Positions 55,634-63,635 of a DNA stretch of 64,000 nt are shown piece after piece (the first letter of the stretch is position 1; every line of letters begins with the position of its first letter). The notes under the pieces were generated by a model that saw only the letters and a program-made list of their open reading frames with translations, was not told the origin of the DNA and made no database searches. A program made the position numbers and the translations under genes. This DNA comes from Thiohalomonas sp963783235 (GTDB lineage: Bacteria; Pseudomonadota; Gammaproteobacteria; Thiohalomonadales; Thiohalomonadaceae), in the NCBI GenBank assembly GCA_963783235.1, contig CAWAMN010000001.1, forward strand, positions 2,390,542-2,454,541. The letters run 5' to 3'.

Positions 55634-56665
55634 CTAGGGCCTGTCGGGGCGAATGCCGGGCAACGGAGGGGCGATGGCGAATTCCGATTCCCGCATGGGT
55701 TTGAGATGGAGATTGGCCGCCACCAGCGACAGCAACAGCAGGGCGGCTCCACCATTGTGGGCGACAGCCACGCCAAGGGGAAAATGCAGCCAGATGTTGG
55801 CAACGCCCAGTCCAAACTGCAGAACCAACATACCACCGAGCCAGACTCCCCCGATCCTCGCCGCTCCCCTCATACGCAGCAGCTGATAGGCGAGGCCCCC
55901 GACAACCAAGAGCGTCAGCACGGCACCGAGCCGATGGGTGAAGTGAATCGCGGTTCGCGAGTCACCGGCGAGAGTGCCGCCTTCGTAATCGCCGGCGCTG
56001 GGCGGGGCTGAGGGCCAGACCGCATCGGCAAAGTTCATTGGAGGCCACCAGGAACCTTGGCAGGTGGGGAAATCGGGGCAGGAGGTGGTCGCATAGTTGG
56101 CACTGGTCCAGCCTCCCAGCGTGATCTGAAGGACAACCACAATCAGCGCGAGCCGGCCCCACACGACGACTCCGGGCCCGGTGGGCAATCTGCGCTCTCG
56201 CGGTCCCAGCCACGCCACCAGAAGGAGGGCCGTGACGGAGAGCCCTCCGAGTAAATGCCCCATCACAACCAGCGGATGGAGTTTGAGGGTGACCGTCCAC
56301 ATTCCCAGCAGCGATTGGAAAATCACCAGCAGAAGCAGACCGGAAGTATAGGGGCGCGCCCAGGCAAGCGCCGGCTTTTGGCGGGTCATCAGAAACAGCC
56401 CGAGAATCAACAGGCCCAATGTGCCGGCCGCGTAGCGGTGAATCATCTCTTTCCAGGCCTTGTGGGCGACAAGGGGACGTTCGGGATAGAGGGTTGTCGC
56501 TCCCGGGACCACGGCCTTTCCGTAACAGCCCGGCCAGTCAGGGCATCCCAGTCCGGCATCGGAGAGGCGGACGTAAGCGCCCAGCATCACCACCAGTAGC
56601 GCCAACAGCAGAGCCGCACCGGCCATTCGGCGAAACGCGTTTGGGGAGGCGGAAAACAGGGACAT
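55634..56665 (-). CDS. ctaA: Haem A synthase, Cox15/CtaA type
   Basis: A 343-residue eight-segment enzyme that oxidises the C8 methyl of haem O to a formyl. Two symmetric halves carry Cys-rich loops CPDWPGC (about 40) and CPDFPTC (about 200), and His haem ligands in EMIHRYAAG, VVMGHLLGG, FTHRLGAVL and VAHNGGAALL. Separate from the main cox operon and on the opposite strand, but close enough to belong functionally. AAGG lies upstream of the ATG. Confidence 0.93.
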   Translation of the reverse strand: MSLFSASPNAFRRMAGAALLLALLVVMLGAYVRLSDAGLGCPDWPGCYGKAVVPGATTLYPERPLVAHKAWKEMIHRYAAGTLGLLILGLFLMTRQKPALAWARPYTSGLLLLVIFQSLLGMWTVTLKLHPLVVMGHLLGGLSVTALLLVAWLGPRERRLPTGPGVVVWGRLALIVVVLQITLGGWTSANYATTSCPDFPTCQGSWWPPMNFADAVWPSAPPSAGDYEGGTLAGDSRTAIHFTHRLGAVLTLLVVGGLAYQLLRMRGAARIGGVWLGGMLVLQFGLGVANIWLHFPLGVAVAHNGGAALLLLSLVAANLHLKPMRESEFAIAPPLPGIRPDRP

Positions 56666-56790
56666 GGCAGTCCTTTACCTTAGTTAGTGGCTTCCTGCCA
56701 AAAACTAGATGATGCAATGAGGGCTCGCCACGGTTTGGGGGAACATCAATGCGGGCGCCAGACGAAATCCATTCGCAGCAAAGCCGCCCC

Positions 56791-57025
56791 TACCGGTCGG
56801 GGTGCCGGCAGGCAGTGTTTTTGTAGGAGCGGCATCCTGCCGCGATGCGGTGTCGAGCGGGGGCTTTCACGGCTGGAAGCCGCTACCGGTCGGGGTGCCG
56901 GCAGGCATTGTTGTTGTAGGAGCGGCATCCTGCCGCGATTGAAGCTTCTGCCGTAGGCCTTCGCGGCTGGAAGCCGCTCCTGCCGGGGTGCCGGCGAAAT
57001 TGTTCGCAGGAGCGGCTCTGCCACT
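56791..57025. repeat. About 2.5 tandem copies of a 93-94-base REP-like unit
   Basis: Two nearly identical units begin at 56791 and 56884 (CCGGTCGGGGTGCCGGCAGGCA, then GTAGGAGCGGCATCCTGCCG and GGCTGGAAGCCGC), and a partial unit starts at 56978. The subunits form palindromes of the type common in extragenic REP families. They sit in the space upstream of ctaA and downstream of the PepSY gene. Confidence 0.7.
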
Positions 57026-57089
57026 GGTTGGCCTATCAACTGATTCGGGGTCTCCCTCCGCGGTCGCCGCTTGGGCTACGATCGCTGCG
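57026..57089. other. Short spacer before the PepSY gene
   Basis: About 64 bases at the 3' side of the minus-strand PepSY gene. Together with the repeat block to the left, the whole gap from 56666 to 57089 contains no gene that I can support. Confidence 0.4.
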
Positions 57090-57404
57090 CTAGCGTTCGC
57101 GGCCGATCACCTCACCGGTTTCGGCATCGACCAGCAACTTGCGGTGGCGCCCCTCTTCATCTTCGAGCTTGATTTCGTAGATCGCCCGACCGCCCTCACG
57201 CTCGTATTCCACTTCCAGGATTCGGCTGTCGAGTTTGCGGGCTATGGCTTCGGGAAGGCTTTGAGCCCCCCTTTCCCCCTCGTGCTCTTCGTGCTCGTGC
57301 CCCCCGGCGCCGAGACCCACTTCACCGAACTGCGACCAGCCGAAGCCGGCCAGGACCGCCCCGACCAGTACCATCGTGCCGATTGCGCCCTTGGGTGTGT
57401 TCAT
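57090..57404 (-). CDS. Exported PepSY-domain protein with His/Glu cluster
   Basis: A 104-residue protein: signal-like hydrophobic N-terminus (about 8-28), an HEHEEHEGE cluster that could bind metal (about 35-45), and a PepSY domain (about 48-104; ILEVEYEREGGRAIYEIKLEDEEG, LLVDAETGEVI). PepSY proteins may inhibit peptidases or act as small metal-binding partners. GAGGAG precedes the ATG. The cytochrome b561 gene lies just upstream on the same strand (57464-58039), so they look like one operon. Confidence 0.82.
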   Translation of the reverse strand: MNTPKGAIGTMVLVGAVLAGFGWSQFGEVGLGAGGHEHEEHEGERGAQSLPEAIARKLDSRILEVEYEREGGRAIYEIKLEDEEGRHRKLLVDAETGEVIGRER

Positions 57405-57463
57405 CGTTTTGCTCCTCGATTCGATTCTCGAAATCGCGATCCCTTCATCCGATCGCAAGTGGA

Positions 57464-58039
57464 TTACGCACGCTTGCGTCCGGTGAACATGGCACGCACG
57501 AGATTTTCCCGGTGCAGAACACTCTCCAGGGCCACTCCGGCCACATGCACGGCGACCAGCAGGAGTGTCAGGTTGGCGAAGAACTCATGGACCTCCTCGA
57601 ACGATTCGAGGCGTGCTTCGCCGACAATCCCGAACGCCGCCGCCAGACCGGCCAGCGGTCCCGCCTGGGATTCACCACCATAGAGGGTCATGCCGGTCAC
57701 TGTCGTCGCAATCAGGCTGATCAACAGCGCAACTATCATGGCACCGCCGGCAGGGTTGTGGCCGACATAACGCGAGGCCTGAAGAGTCACGACCTGCTTC
57801 AAGTGGCTGAGGATTTGACCTGGTCCGTAGACGAAATTGCTGAAACGGGCATAGGGCGTTCCGATAAAGCCCCACACCAGCCGAAGAACGACGAGGCTGA
57901 AGACCAGATAGCCGGCCCAGACATGAAGGCCCATGACCTCATCTTCGGAGAGATAGGCCGTGAAGAAGGCGGCCACCAGAGTCCAGTGGAAGACCCGCAC
58001 AAAAAGGTCCCAGACCGGGTTTGATTCTGTCTTGTCCAT
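57464..58039 (-). CDS. Cytochrome b561-type membrane protein
   Basis: A 191-residue protein with four membrane segments of the cytochrome b561/Ni-Fe hydrogenase b-subunit type. Likely haem ligands are His in RVFHWTLV (about 18), GLHVWAGYLVF (about 39), EVHEFFANL (about 148) and VAVHVAGVAL (about 162). It would carry electrons across the membrane, perhaps from the quinone pool to a soluble partner. GGAGGAG precedes the ATG. The gene directly downstream on the same strand is PepSY; its divergent neighbour is the peroxiredoxin. Confidence 0.86.
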   Translation of the reverse strand: MDKTESNPVWDLFVRVFHWTLVAAFFTAYLSEDEVMGLHVWAGYLVFSLVVLRLVWGFIGTPYARFSNFVYGPGQILSHLKQVVTLQASRYVGHNPAGGAMIVALLISLIATTVTGMTLYGGESQAGPLAGLAAAFGIVGEARLESFEEVHEFFANLTLLLVAVHVAGVALESVLHRENLVRAMFTGRKRA

Positions 58040-58316
58040 AGCGAAGCTCCTCCGCGTTTTTTTTCGGTTGCGAGCAGTCTATATCCGGGGCCTGAATCCA
58101 GGCTTAAACGGCGGCAAAATCGGGCTGCGGAGCGGCAAACCCTGACCCCCTCAGAATCCGAAACCGGCATGCCGGTCGCCGATATCGGGGTCAATGGGGG
58201 CACAAAGACGGAAGAAAACAGCGGCCCTGGCGGTCGCGCATGAGGCGATACACCTCGACGTCACGGCATAACGGGCAGGCCGGGGCGGGAGGCTCCGGCC
58301 GCTTCCGACAGCCTTC

Positions 58317-58353
58317 ATAGGCATTGCCTATAGGAGCCATCCGAACAAACGAT
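58317..58353. promoter_or_regulatory. Probable OxyR-binding site
   Basis: A perfect ATAG-N7-CTAT (58317-58331) matches the core of the OxyR recognition element. Seven bases later (58339-58353) a weaker ATCC-N7-CGAT occupies the expected second half, as required by the tetrameric site. It lies directly before the proposed -35 of the peroxiredoxin gene, where OxyR activates. Confidence 0.6.
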
Positions 58354-58382
58354 TTCAACTATCGCGATTCGCCGGCCATACT
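58353..58382 (+). promoter_or_regulatory. Candidate promoter of the peroxiredoxin gene
   Basis: A TTTCAA (58353-58358) and CATACT (58377-58382) are 18 bases apart, about 40 bases before the ATG. Boxes are weak, in keeping with an activator-dependent promoter. Confidence 0.35.
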
Positions 58383-58424
58383 GTTTCCCAAGTTCAAACA
58401 CACGTCAGCGAAAAGGAGATAGCT

Positions 58425-59167
58425 ATGTTGGAAAATCGCGAAGGCCAGCGGGTTCCAAGTGTCACGTTCAAGACCCGCCAGGACGGTGAGTGGGTCGATG
58501 TTACCAGCGACGACCTCTTCAAAGGGAAGACGGTCGCGGTATTCTCGCTGCCCGGCGCCTTCACCCCGACCTGCTCTTCGGCCCACGTGCCGCGCTACAA
58601 CGAACTGGCACCGGTCCTCAAGGAGAATGGCGTCGATGAGGTGGTCTGCATCTCGGTCAACGACACCTTCGTCATGAACGAGTGGGCCAAGGACCAGAAG
58701 GCGGACGGATCACCTTCATCCCCGACGGCAACGGCGAGTTCACCGAAGGTATGGGCATGCTGGTGGACAAGGACGACCTCGGGTTCGGCAAGCGCTCCTG
58801 GCGCTACTCGATGCTGGTAAAGGATGGCGTGGTCGAGAAGATGTTCATCGAGCCGGAGAAGCCGGGCGACCCCTACGAGGTCTCCGATGCCGATACCATG
58901 CTCGACTACATCAACCCGAATGCCAAAAAGCCCCACGATGTGGTGCTGTTCACCCGTGCCGGGTGCCCCTTCTGTGCCCGGGCCAAGGGTATGCTCCGCG
59001 AGCGGGGAATGGATTTCGAGGAGATCGAAATCGGTGATGCGGTTTCGGTGCGCGCAGTGCGCGCCGCCACCGGCGCTGACAGCGTGCCTCAGGTGTTCAT
59101 CGATGGGCAGCTCATCGGTGGGTCCGACCAACTGTCCGAATGGCTCAGCGCCCGCGAAGCGGCGTAA
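58425..59167 (+). CDS. Peroxiredoxin-glutaredoxin fusion protein, one-base frameshift
   Basis: About 247 residues across one frameshift. The N-terminal Prx5-type peroxiredoxin has its peroxidatic Cys50 in PGAFTPTC; the C-terminal glutaredoxin has CPFC (about 180-183) and SVPQVFIDG. Hybrid enzymes of this type reduce peroxides with glutathione without a separate glutaredoxin. The break near 58707 (WAKDQKAD then ITFIPDG) needs one added base, the only gene with a clear missing base. It follows an OxyR-type site. A hairpin follows the stop. AAGGAG precedes the ATG. Confidence 0.88.
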
Positions 59168-59171
59168 TGCG

Positions 59172-59202
59172 TGTGGGAGCGGCGCGGCAGGCCGCTCCCA
59201 CA
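59172..59202 (+). terminator. Palindrome just after the peroxiredoxin stop
   Basis: A perfect 12-base stem (TGTGGGAGCGGC / GCCGCTCCCACA) with a seven-base loop begins five bases after the stop. The same motif occurs as an REP-like repeat (half copies at 59225-59290), so it may be both repeat and terminator. Confidence 0.55.
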
Positions 59203-59327
59203 ACACACCGGAGACACTGTACCGTGTGCGGCTTCCAGCCGCGATAAACCGTCGGGGGTCCCCTCTTCGCGGCAGAATGCCGCTCCCACAAAATACAAAC
59301 CATAAGCCCTTCTTATCCCAAGGGGCA
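59203..59327. repeat. Further REP-like half copies
   Basis: Segments TGCGGCTTCCAGCCGCGATAA (59228 region) and CGCGGCAGAATGCCGCTCCCAC (59270 region) are divergent copies of the palindromic unit at 59172 and those at 56791. No gene is seen in this stretch. Confidence 0.5.
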
Positions 59328-59356
59328 TTGCCAAAATATTAGAAAAACCTTATAGT
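59328..59356 (+). promoter_or_regulatory. Strong sigma-70 promoter before the SulP gene
   Basis: A -35 TTGCCA (59328-59333) and a -10 TATAGT (59351-59356) are separated by the ideal 17 bases. It points toward the SulP gene and would leave a 5' leader of about 290 bases. Confidence 0.6.
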
Positions 59357-59363
59357 GCGCACC

Positions 59364-59651
59364 CTATGACTCCGCCCTAGCGCACACTCTCCATACGGTC
59401 GAACCGGCGCCCCTCCGGGTCCGGCACCCTGAACCGGCAATTTCCACCGAAACCCGACGCCCGTTGCCCGCAACGGAAGCGGATCCTTTCGGTCACGGGG
59501 AAAGCGCGCGCATTGACTTCCCCCGATTTTCCGACCTCCCCCGTAAAGGCGGTTCCCGATGAGCGGTCGTGGCATCCGCGCCATGCCTGTTGTCAGGCGT
59601 GAACGGAGCCCTTTTCGCCGGGTAATCCACTGAACTTCTGGAAGACGATTG
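59364..59651 (+). other. Long untranslated leader of the SulP gene
   Basis: About 288 bases between the likely transcription start and the SulP ATG. It has small hairpins such as CCGTTG-CCCG-CAACGG but no riboswitch consensus or reading frame I recognise. It could hold a regulatory RNA element. Confidence 0.35.
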
Positions 59652-61137
59652 ATGCTCGAAGCAGTTAGAAAAGACTGGTTGATGAACCTACGCGGCGACA
59701 TTCTGGCCGGACTGGTCGTGGCCCTCGCCCTGATCCCGGAGGCGATCGCCTTCTCAATCATCGCCGGCGTTGACCCCAAGGTGGGTCTCTACGCCTCCTT
59801 CTTGTATCGCCGTGGTCATCGCCTTCGTCGGCGGCCGCCCGGGCATGATCTCGGCGGCGACCGGCGCCATGGCGCTGCTGATGGTCACCCTGGTCAAGGA
59901 GCACGGCCTGGAGTATCTGCTGGCCGCCACCCTGCTGACCGGCGTGCTGCAGATCGGTGCCGGTTACCTGAAACTCGGCTCGCTGATGCGCTTTGTCTCG
60001 CGCTCGGTGGTCACCGGCTTCGTCAACGCGCTGGCGATCCTCATCTTCATGGCCCAGCTGCCGGAACTCACCAACGTGACCTGGCACGTCTACGCCATGA
60101 CCGCCGCGGGGCTGGGCATCATCTATCTCTTCCCCTATGTCACCAAGGCCGATTCCCTCGCCGCTGGTCACCATCGTGGTGCTGACCGCCGTCGCCATCG
60201 CCCTGGGTCTGGACATCCGCACAGTCGGCGACATGGGCGAGCTGCCCGACACCCTGCCGGTCTTCCTGTGGCCCGACGTGCCGCTGAATTTCGAAACGCT
60301 GATCATCATCTTCCCCTACTCGCTTTCGCTGGCGGTGGTCGGCCTGCTGGAGTCGATGATGACCGCCACCATCGTCGATGACCTGACCGACACCTCCAGC
60401 GACAAGAACCGCGAATGCAAGGGCCAGGGCATCGCCAACATCGGCGCCGGTCTGCTCGGCGGCATGGCCGGCTGCGCGATGATCGGCCAGTCGGTGATCA
60501 ACGTGAAATCCGGCGGCCGCGGCCGGCTCTCGACCCTGGTGCGCCGGGTTCGTGCTGCTGCTGATGGTGGTGTTCCTGGGCGACTGGGTCGCGCAGAATC
60601 CCGATGGCCGCGTTGGTGGCGGTGATGATCATGGTCTCCATCGGCACCTTCAGCTGGGAGTCGCTGCGCAACCTCAAGCAGCATCCGCCCAGCACCAACA
60701 TCGTCATGCTCGCCACCGTGGCGGTGGTGGTCGGCTACCCATAACCTGGCCTACGGCGTCTTTGTCGGCGTGCTGCTGGCCGCGCTGTTCTTCGCCAACA
60801 AGGTGGGGCAGTACAAGTACGTGACCTCGGAGATCGAGCGACGATGGCGCGCGCCGCACCTACCGGGTGGTCGGGCAGGTGTTCTTCGCCTCGGCGGACA
60901 AGTTCGTCGAGTTCTTCGATTTCAAGGAGGCCATGGACGAAGGTCGTGATCGATGTTACCGAGGCGCACTTCTGGGACATCACCGCGGTGCGCGCCCTGG
61001 ACAAGGTGGTGATCAAGTTCCGCCGCGAAGGCGCGGAAGTGGAAGTCATCGGCCTCAACGAGGCCAGCGCCACCATCGTCGACCGCTTCGCCGTGCATGA
61101 CAAGCCCGAGACGGTTGACGGTTTGATGGGCCACTGA
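59652..61137 (+). CDS. SulP-family anion transporter with STAS domain, seven frameshifts
   Basis: Joined across about seven single-base breaks it gives close to 490 residues. The membrane part has the SulP opening GDILAGLVVALALIPEAIAFSIIAG, FVGGRPGMISAATGA, GGMAGCAMIGQSVINVKSGGRGRLS and about ten membrane segments. The C-terminus is a STAS domain (VIDVTEAHFWDITAV). SulP proteins carry sulfate, bicarbonate or other anions. Breaks near 59802, 60151, 60542, 60596, 60736, 60841 and 60941 all disappear if one extra base is removed each time, and no codon-level decay is seen in between, so sequence error rather than a pseudogene is most likely. The stress-protein gene follows by 14 bases. Confidence 0.75.
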
Positions 61138-61151
61138 AGGGGGAGACACTC

Positions 61152-62007
61152 ATGAGCGACGTAATGGCCTGCATTGACGGCTCCAGCGCCTCTCCGCCGC
61201 GGTGACTGCGACTACGCCGCCTGGGCCAGCCTGCGCCTGGAGGCGCCGCTGAACCTTCTGCACGTGCTCGAGAAGTCCGAGTATCCCGCCGAGAGCAACC
61301 TGTCAGCGGCAACATCGGGCTCGGCAGCCGCGAATCCCTGCTCAGGAGCTGGCGGAACTGGACGAGAAGCGCGGCAAGCTGGCCCTGGAGCAGGGTCGGC
61401 TGATGCTGGAGGCGGCCCGGGAGCGGGCCATCGGCCGCGGTGTGGCGGATCCGCAGACCCGGCAGCGGCACGGTGACCTCGTCGATACCCTGACCGAAAT
61501 GGAAGCAGTCATCCGCCTGCTGGTCATCGGCAAGCAGGGGGAGGACGGCGACAGCCTCGGCGAGCATATCGGCAGCATTTGGAAAACGTGGTGCGCACCA
61601 TGCACCGCCCGATTCTGGTCACACCGCCCGAATTCGAAAAACCCGAGCGCGTGATGATGGCCTTCGACGGCAGCGCCACGACCCGCAAGGGCGTGGAGAT
61701 GGTGGCCTCGAGCCCGCTGTTTCGGGGACTGCCGTGCCATGCGGTGATGGTGGGCACTGATAACGACGACAACCGGAAGCAGCTCGACTGGGCCAAACAG
61801 ACACTGGAAGCGGCCGGTTTTGATGCCCCCGCGAGCATTGTCGCCGGCGACGTGGAAACGGTTCTTTGCAAATACCGCAAGGAAAATGACATCGACCTGC
61901 TGGTCATGGGTGCTTACGGGCATTCGCGCATCAGGCAGTTCCTGGTGGGCAGTACCACGACCAACGTGGTCCGCGACGCCAACGCCCCGGTACTGCTGCT
62001 TCGATAG
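61152..62007 (+). CDS. Universal stress protein with two UspA domains, several frameshifts
   Basis: Joined across about four breaks (near 61190, 61304, 61340 and 61577) this yields roughly 285 residues with two UspA-type domains. The second domain is uninterrupted (61579-62007) and has the ATP-binding GAYGHSRIRQFLVGSTT pattern. The first domain (from MSDVMACIDGS) is read in pieces. GGGGAG precedes the ATG. Transcribed with the SulP gene, a frequent pairing. Several breaks need an added base and others a removed base, unlike the SulP gene where all are extra bases. Confidence 0.72.
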
Positions 62008-62014
62008 TGCAAAC

Positions 62015-62145
62015 CACAGAGAGCACGGAGGTCACAGAGAAGACATGTCGGTTGGCCCCATAACATTCATGCTGTCCGGATTTCGGCTTTTTTAACAATG
62101 AAATTCAGTCCTCTGTGTGCTCTGGGCCCTCTGTGGTCAAGATGA
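62015..62145. repeat. Imperfect long inverted repeat after the stress-protein gene
   Basis: A left arm near 62015 (ACCACAGAGAGCACGGAG) is imperfectly mirrored by a right arm near 62115 (CTCTGTGTGCTCTGGG, CCTCTGTGGT). Similar CACAGAG-rich repeats occur in many bacterial genomes. It may act as a terminator hairpin. The remaining bases up to 62247 hold no gene. Confidence 0.5.
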
Positions 62146-62247
62146 GGGGTTGGCCCCGTCCATAACTGCAAAACTCCCGCCGAGGCGCCAAGCCGCAAAG
62201 GATAGGTCCTCCTTCGCGGGCTCCGCGACTCGGCGAGAGTGGGCGTT

Positions 62248-63120
62248 TTAGTGCGGCATCGGCCCGCCGGGGTGTTCGGGGCCCTTGCGGGGCTCCTCGT
62301 GCTCACGAGCCTGCTCCTTCGCCCGCTTTTCGCTCTCCTCGATGGTGGAGGTGGCCGCCTCACCCGCCTTGCGGATGGCCTCTTCCGCCTTTTCCGAGGC
62401 CTTCACCGTGCTGGCACCGGCCGTCTCCCGGGCCTTGCTGCTTATTTCCTCCCGGGTCTCCACGGCCTTGGGCGATGTCTTCATGCGCGGCATCGCCGCA
62501 CCGAAGAGCGCCCCGAGAGCAATGCCCAATGCGCCCATCACCAGCGGCTGCTCTTCGAACATCCGGCTGGTCCGGTCACGCATATCACTGCCGGTGCGGG
62601 AAGCGCGGATGGTCCACAGCCGGCTCTGCTCGCGAAGGCTATCGGCGCTCTCCTTGGCGTGGGCGCCGCGCTCCTGCATCCGATGCCGGGTGTCCTCGTA
62701 ACGCCCCTTGGCCTGCGCCTTTCGCTCGGCCATCTTCTCCTGCCGTTGGGCCGCCTTCTCCCGTTTCTCGGCCTTTTTAGCCAAGCGGGCTTCCCGCTCT
62801 TGGGGGTTTCGGCCCCTTTCGCGAATTCCACATCAGCCAGGGCTGGACGCCGATGGCCGTAAGGGCGACGGGCATCGGGTTGCGGCGCACGTCTTCGGCC
62901 ATATTCTGGCCGAACTCCCTGGTGCCCGACTTCTGAATGTAGTCGGCTGCCCAATGCATGATGGATTCGGGCGTAAACCGATTGGTCAGCTCCTACGAGC
63001 GTGCCGTTCATCTCGTGACGGGTATGCTCGAGTTCCCGCTACGATCTCCGCCGTCGTCATCGGCCGACCCGCGTGCCCGTTGCCACCGGGATGCTGTTCG
63101 TATGCCGTCCGTTCGCTCAT
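62248..63120 (-). CDS. DUF3618 membrane-associated protein, three frameshifts
   Basis: Joined across breaks at about 63041, 62995 and 62803 it has about 289 residues. The N-terminal part contains the DUF3618 pattern (TTAEIERELEHTR, EELTNRFTPESI), then a hydrophobic segment (NPMPVALTAIGV), a long basic and charged helical region, a second hydrophobic segment (LVMGALGIALGALFGAAMP) and an acidic/Lys-rich tail. Such proteins sit at the membrane as part of small stress-related clusters. The three extra bases (two A in TACGA contexts on the plus strand, one G in a run of five) restore a single frame. Start ATG 63120 follows GAGGG. Confidence 0.66.
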
Positions 63121-63518
63121 GGTCACTATCCCTCAGTACCTGTTTATCCCGTTTGAAAGAACCCATGGTCCGCCGCGGCTTCAAGCCTTCGGTCAACAGT
63201 TTCTTCCGGCCGCTCTGAAGGACCCCAAGCCCAATCAATGCGAAGACCACACCGACAATAAGCGGCGCCACCCAGGGCTCCGTGGTCCAGGGCGAGATCG
63301 AATCCGCCACTACCACGATAAGGGCGTAGAGCAGGGCCAGCAGGCCGGCCATCGCCAAAAAGGCACCGGAGATGATGGAGATGATGCCATTCGTGACCTG
63401 ATCGACCTTTTGCGACATCTCCGCCTTGGCCAGCTGCACCTCGTCCCGAACCAGGGTGGATGTCTTCCCGGGACAGGTCGGCGATAAGCGACGCTAACGA
63501 CTTATCCGAATTTGCCAT
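63008..63518 (-). CDS. Phage-holin-3_6-like membrane protein, one frameshift, uncertain end
   Basis: About 140 residues. MANSDKSLASLIADLSREDIH continues, after one extra C near 63455, into VRDEVQLAKAEMSQK and two membrane segments (about 45-68 and 75-97; AFLAMAGLLALLYALIVVV, PLIVGVVFALIGLGVL) with the charge pattern of the Phage_holin_3_6 family, which are chromosomal envelope proteins rather than phage lysis genes. GGGAGGAG precedes the ATG. The final 35 or so codons overlap the start of the DUF3618 gene, which is unusual and may reflect a further frameshift, so the true stop is uncertain. Confidence 0.62.
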
Positions 63519-63635
63519 GACTCACTCCTCCCGTTTAGTGCGGTGCTCCGGGTTTATGATGCGGTACCCCGGCTTGCGGGTTTCCAGTTCACCGTATTCG
63601 GCTTCGGCCCGGGGGTAGGTTCACTTCTCCGACTT
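63519..63635. other. Spacer between the last two genes
   Basis: About 117 bases containing no gene; any promoter is for the holin-like gene on the minus strand. Confidence 0.3.

Larger units (their letters stand above)
58040..58424. other. Divergent regulatory region between cytochrome b561 and peroxiredoxin
   Basis: 385 bases between divergent genes. It contains the OxyR-like site and promoter described in the next two entries. The cytochrome b561 promoter should also lie here, but I could not assign boxes. No small gene was identified. Confidence 0.4.

Noticed and set aside
56791..57025. CRISPR array
   Set aside because: Units are 93-94 bases long and repeated almost entirely, with no short repeat/unique spacer alternation and no cas genes.
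59364..59651. Known riboswitch in the SulP leader
   Set aside because: No consensus core of a riboswitch class I know could be recognised; kept only as an unexplained leader.
59652..61137. SulP gene as a true pseudogene
   Set aside because: Between breaks the protein is fully conserved in type, and each break is a single extra base, which fits sequence error better than decay.
63008..63518. Prophage lysis module
   Set aside because: The holin-like protein belongs to a chromosomal envelope family and no other phage genes are near.
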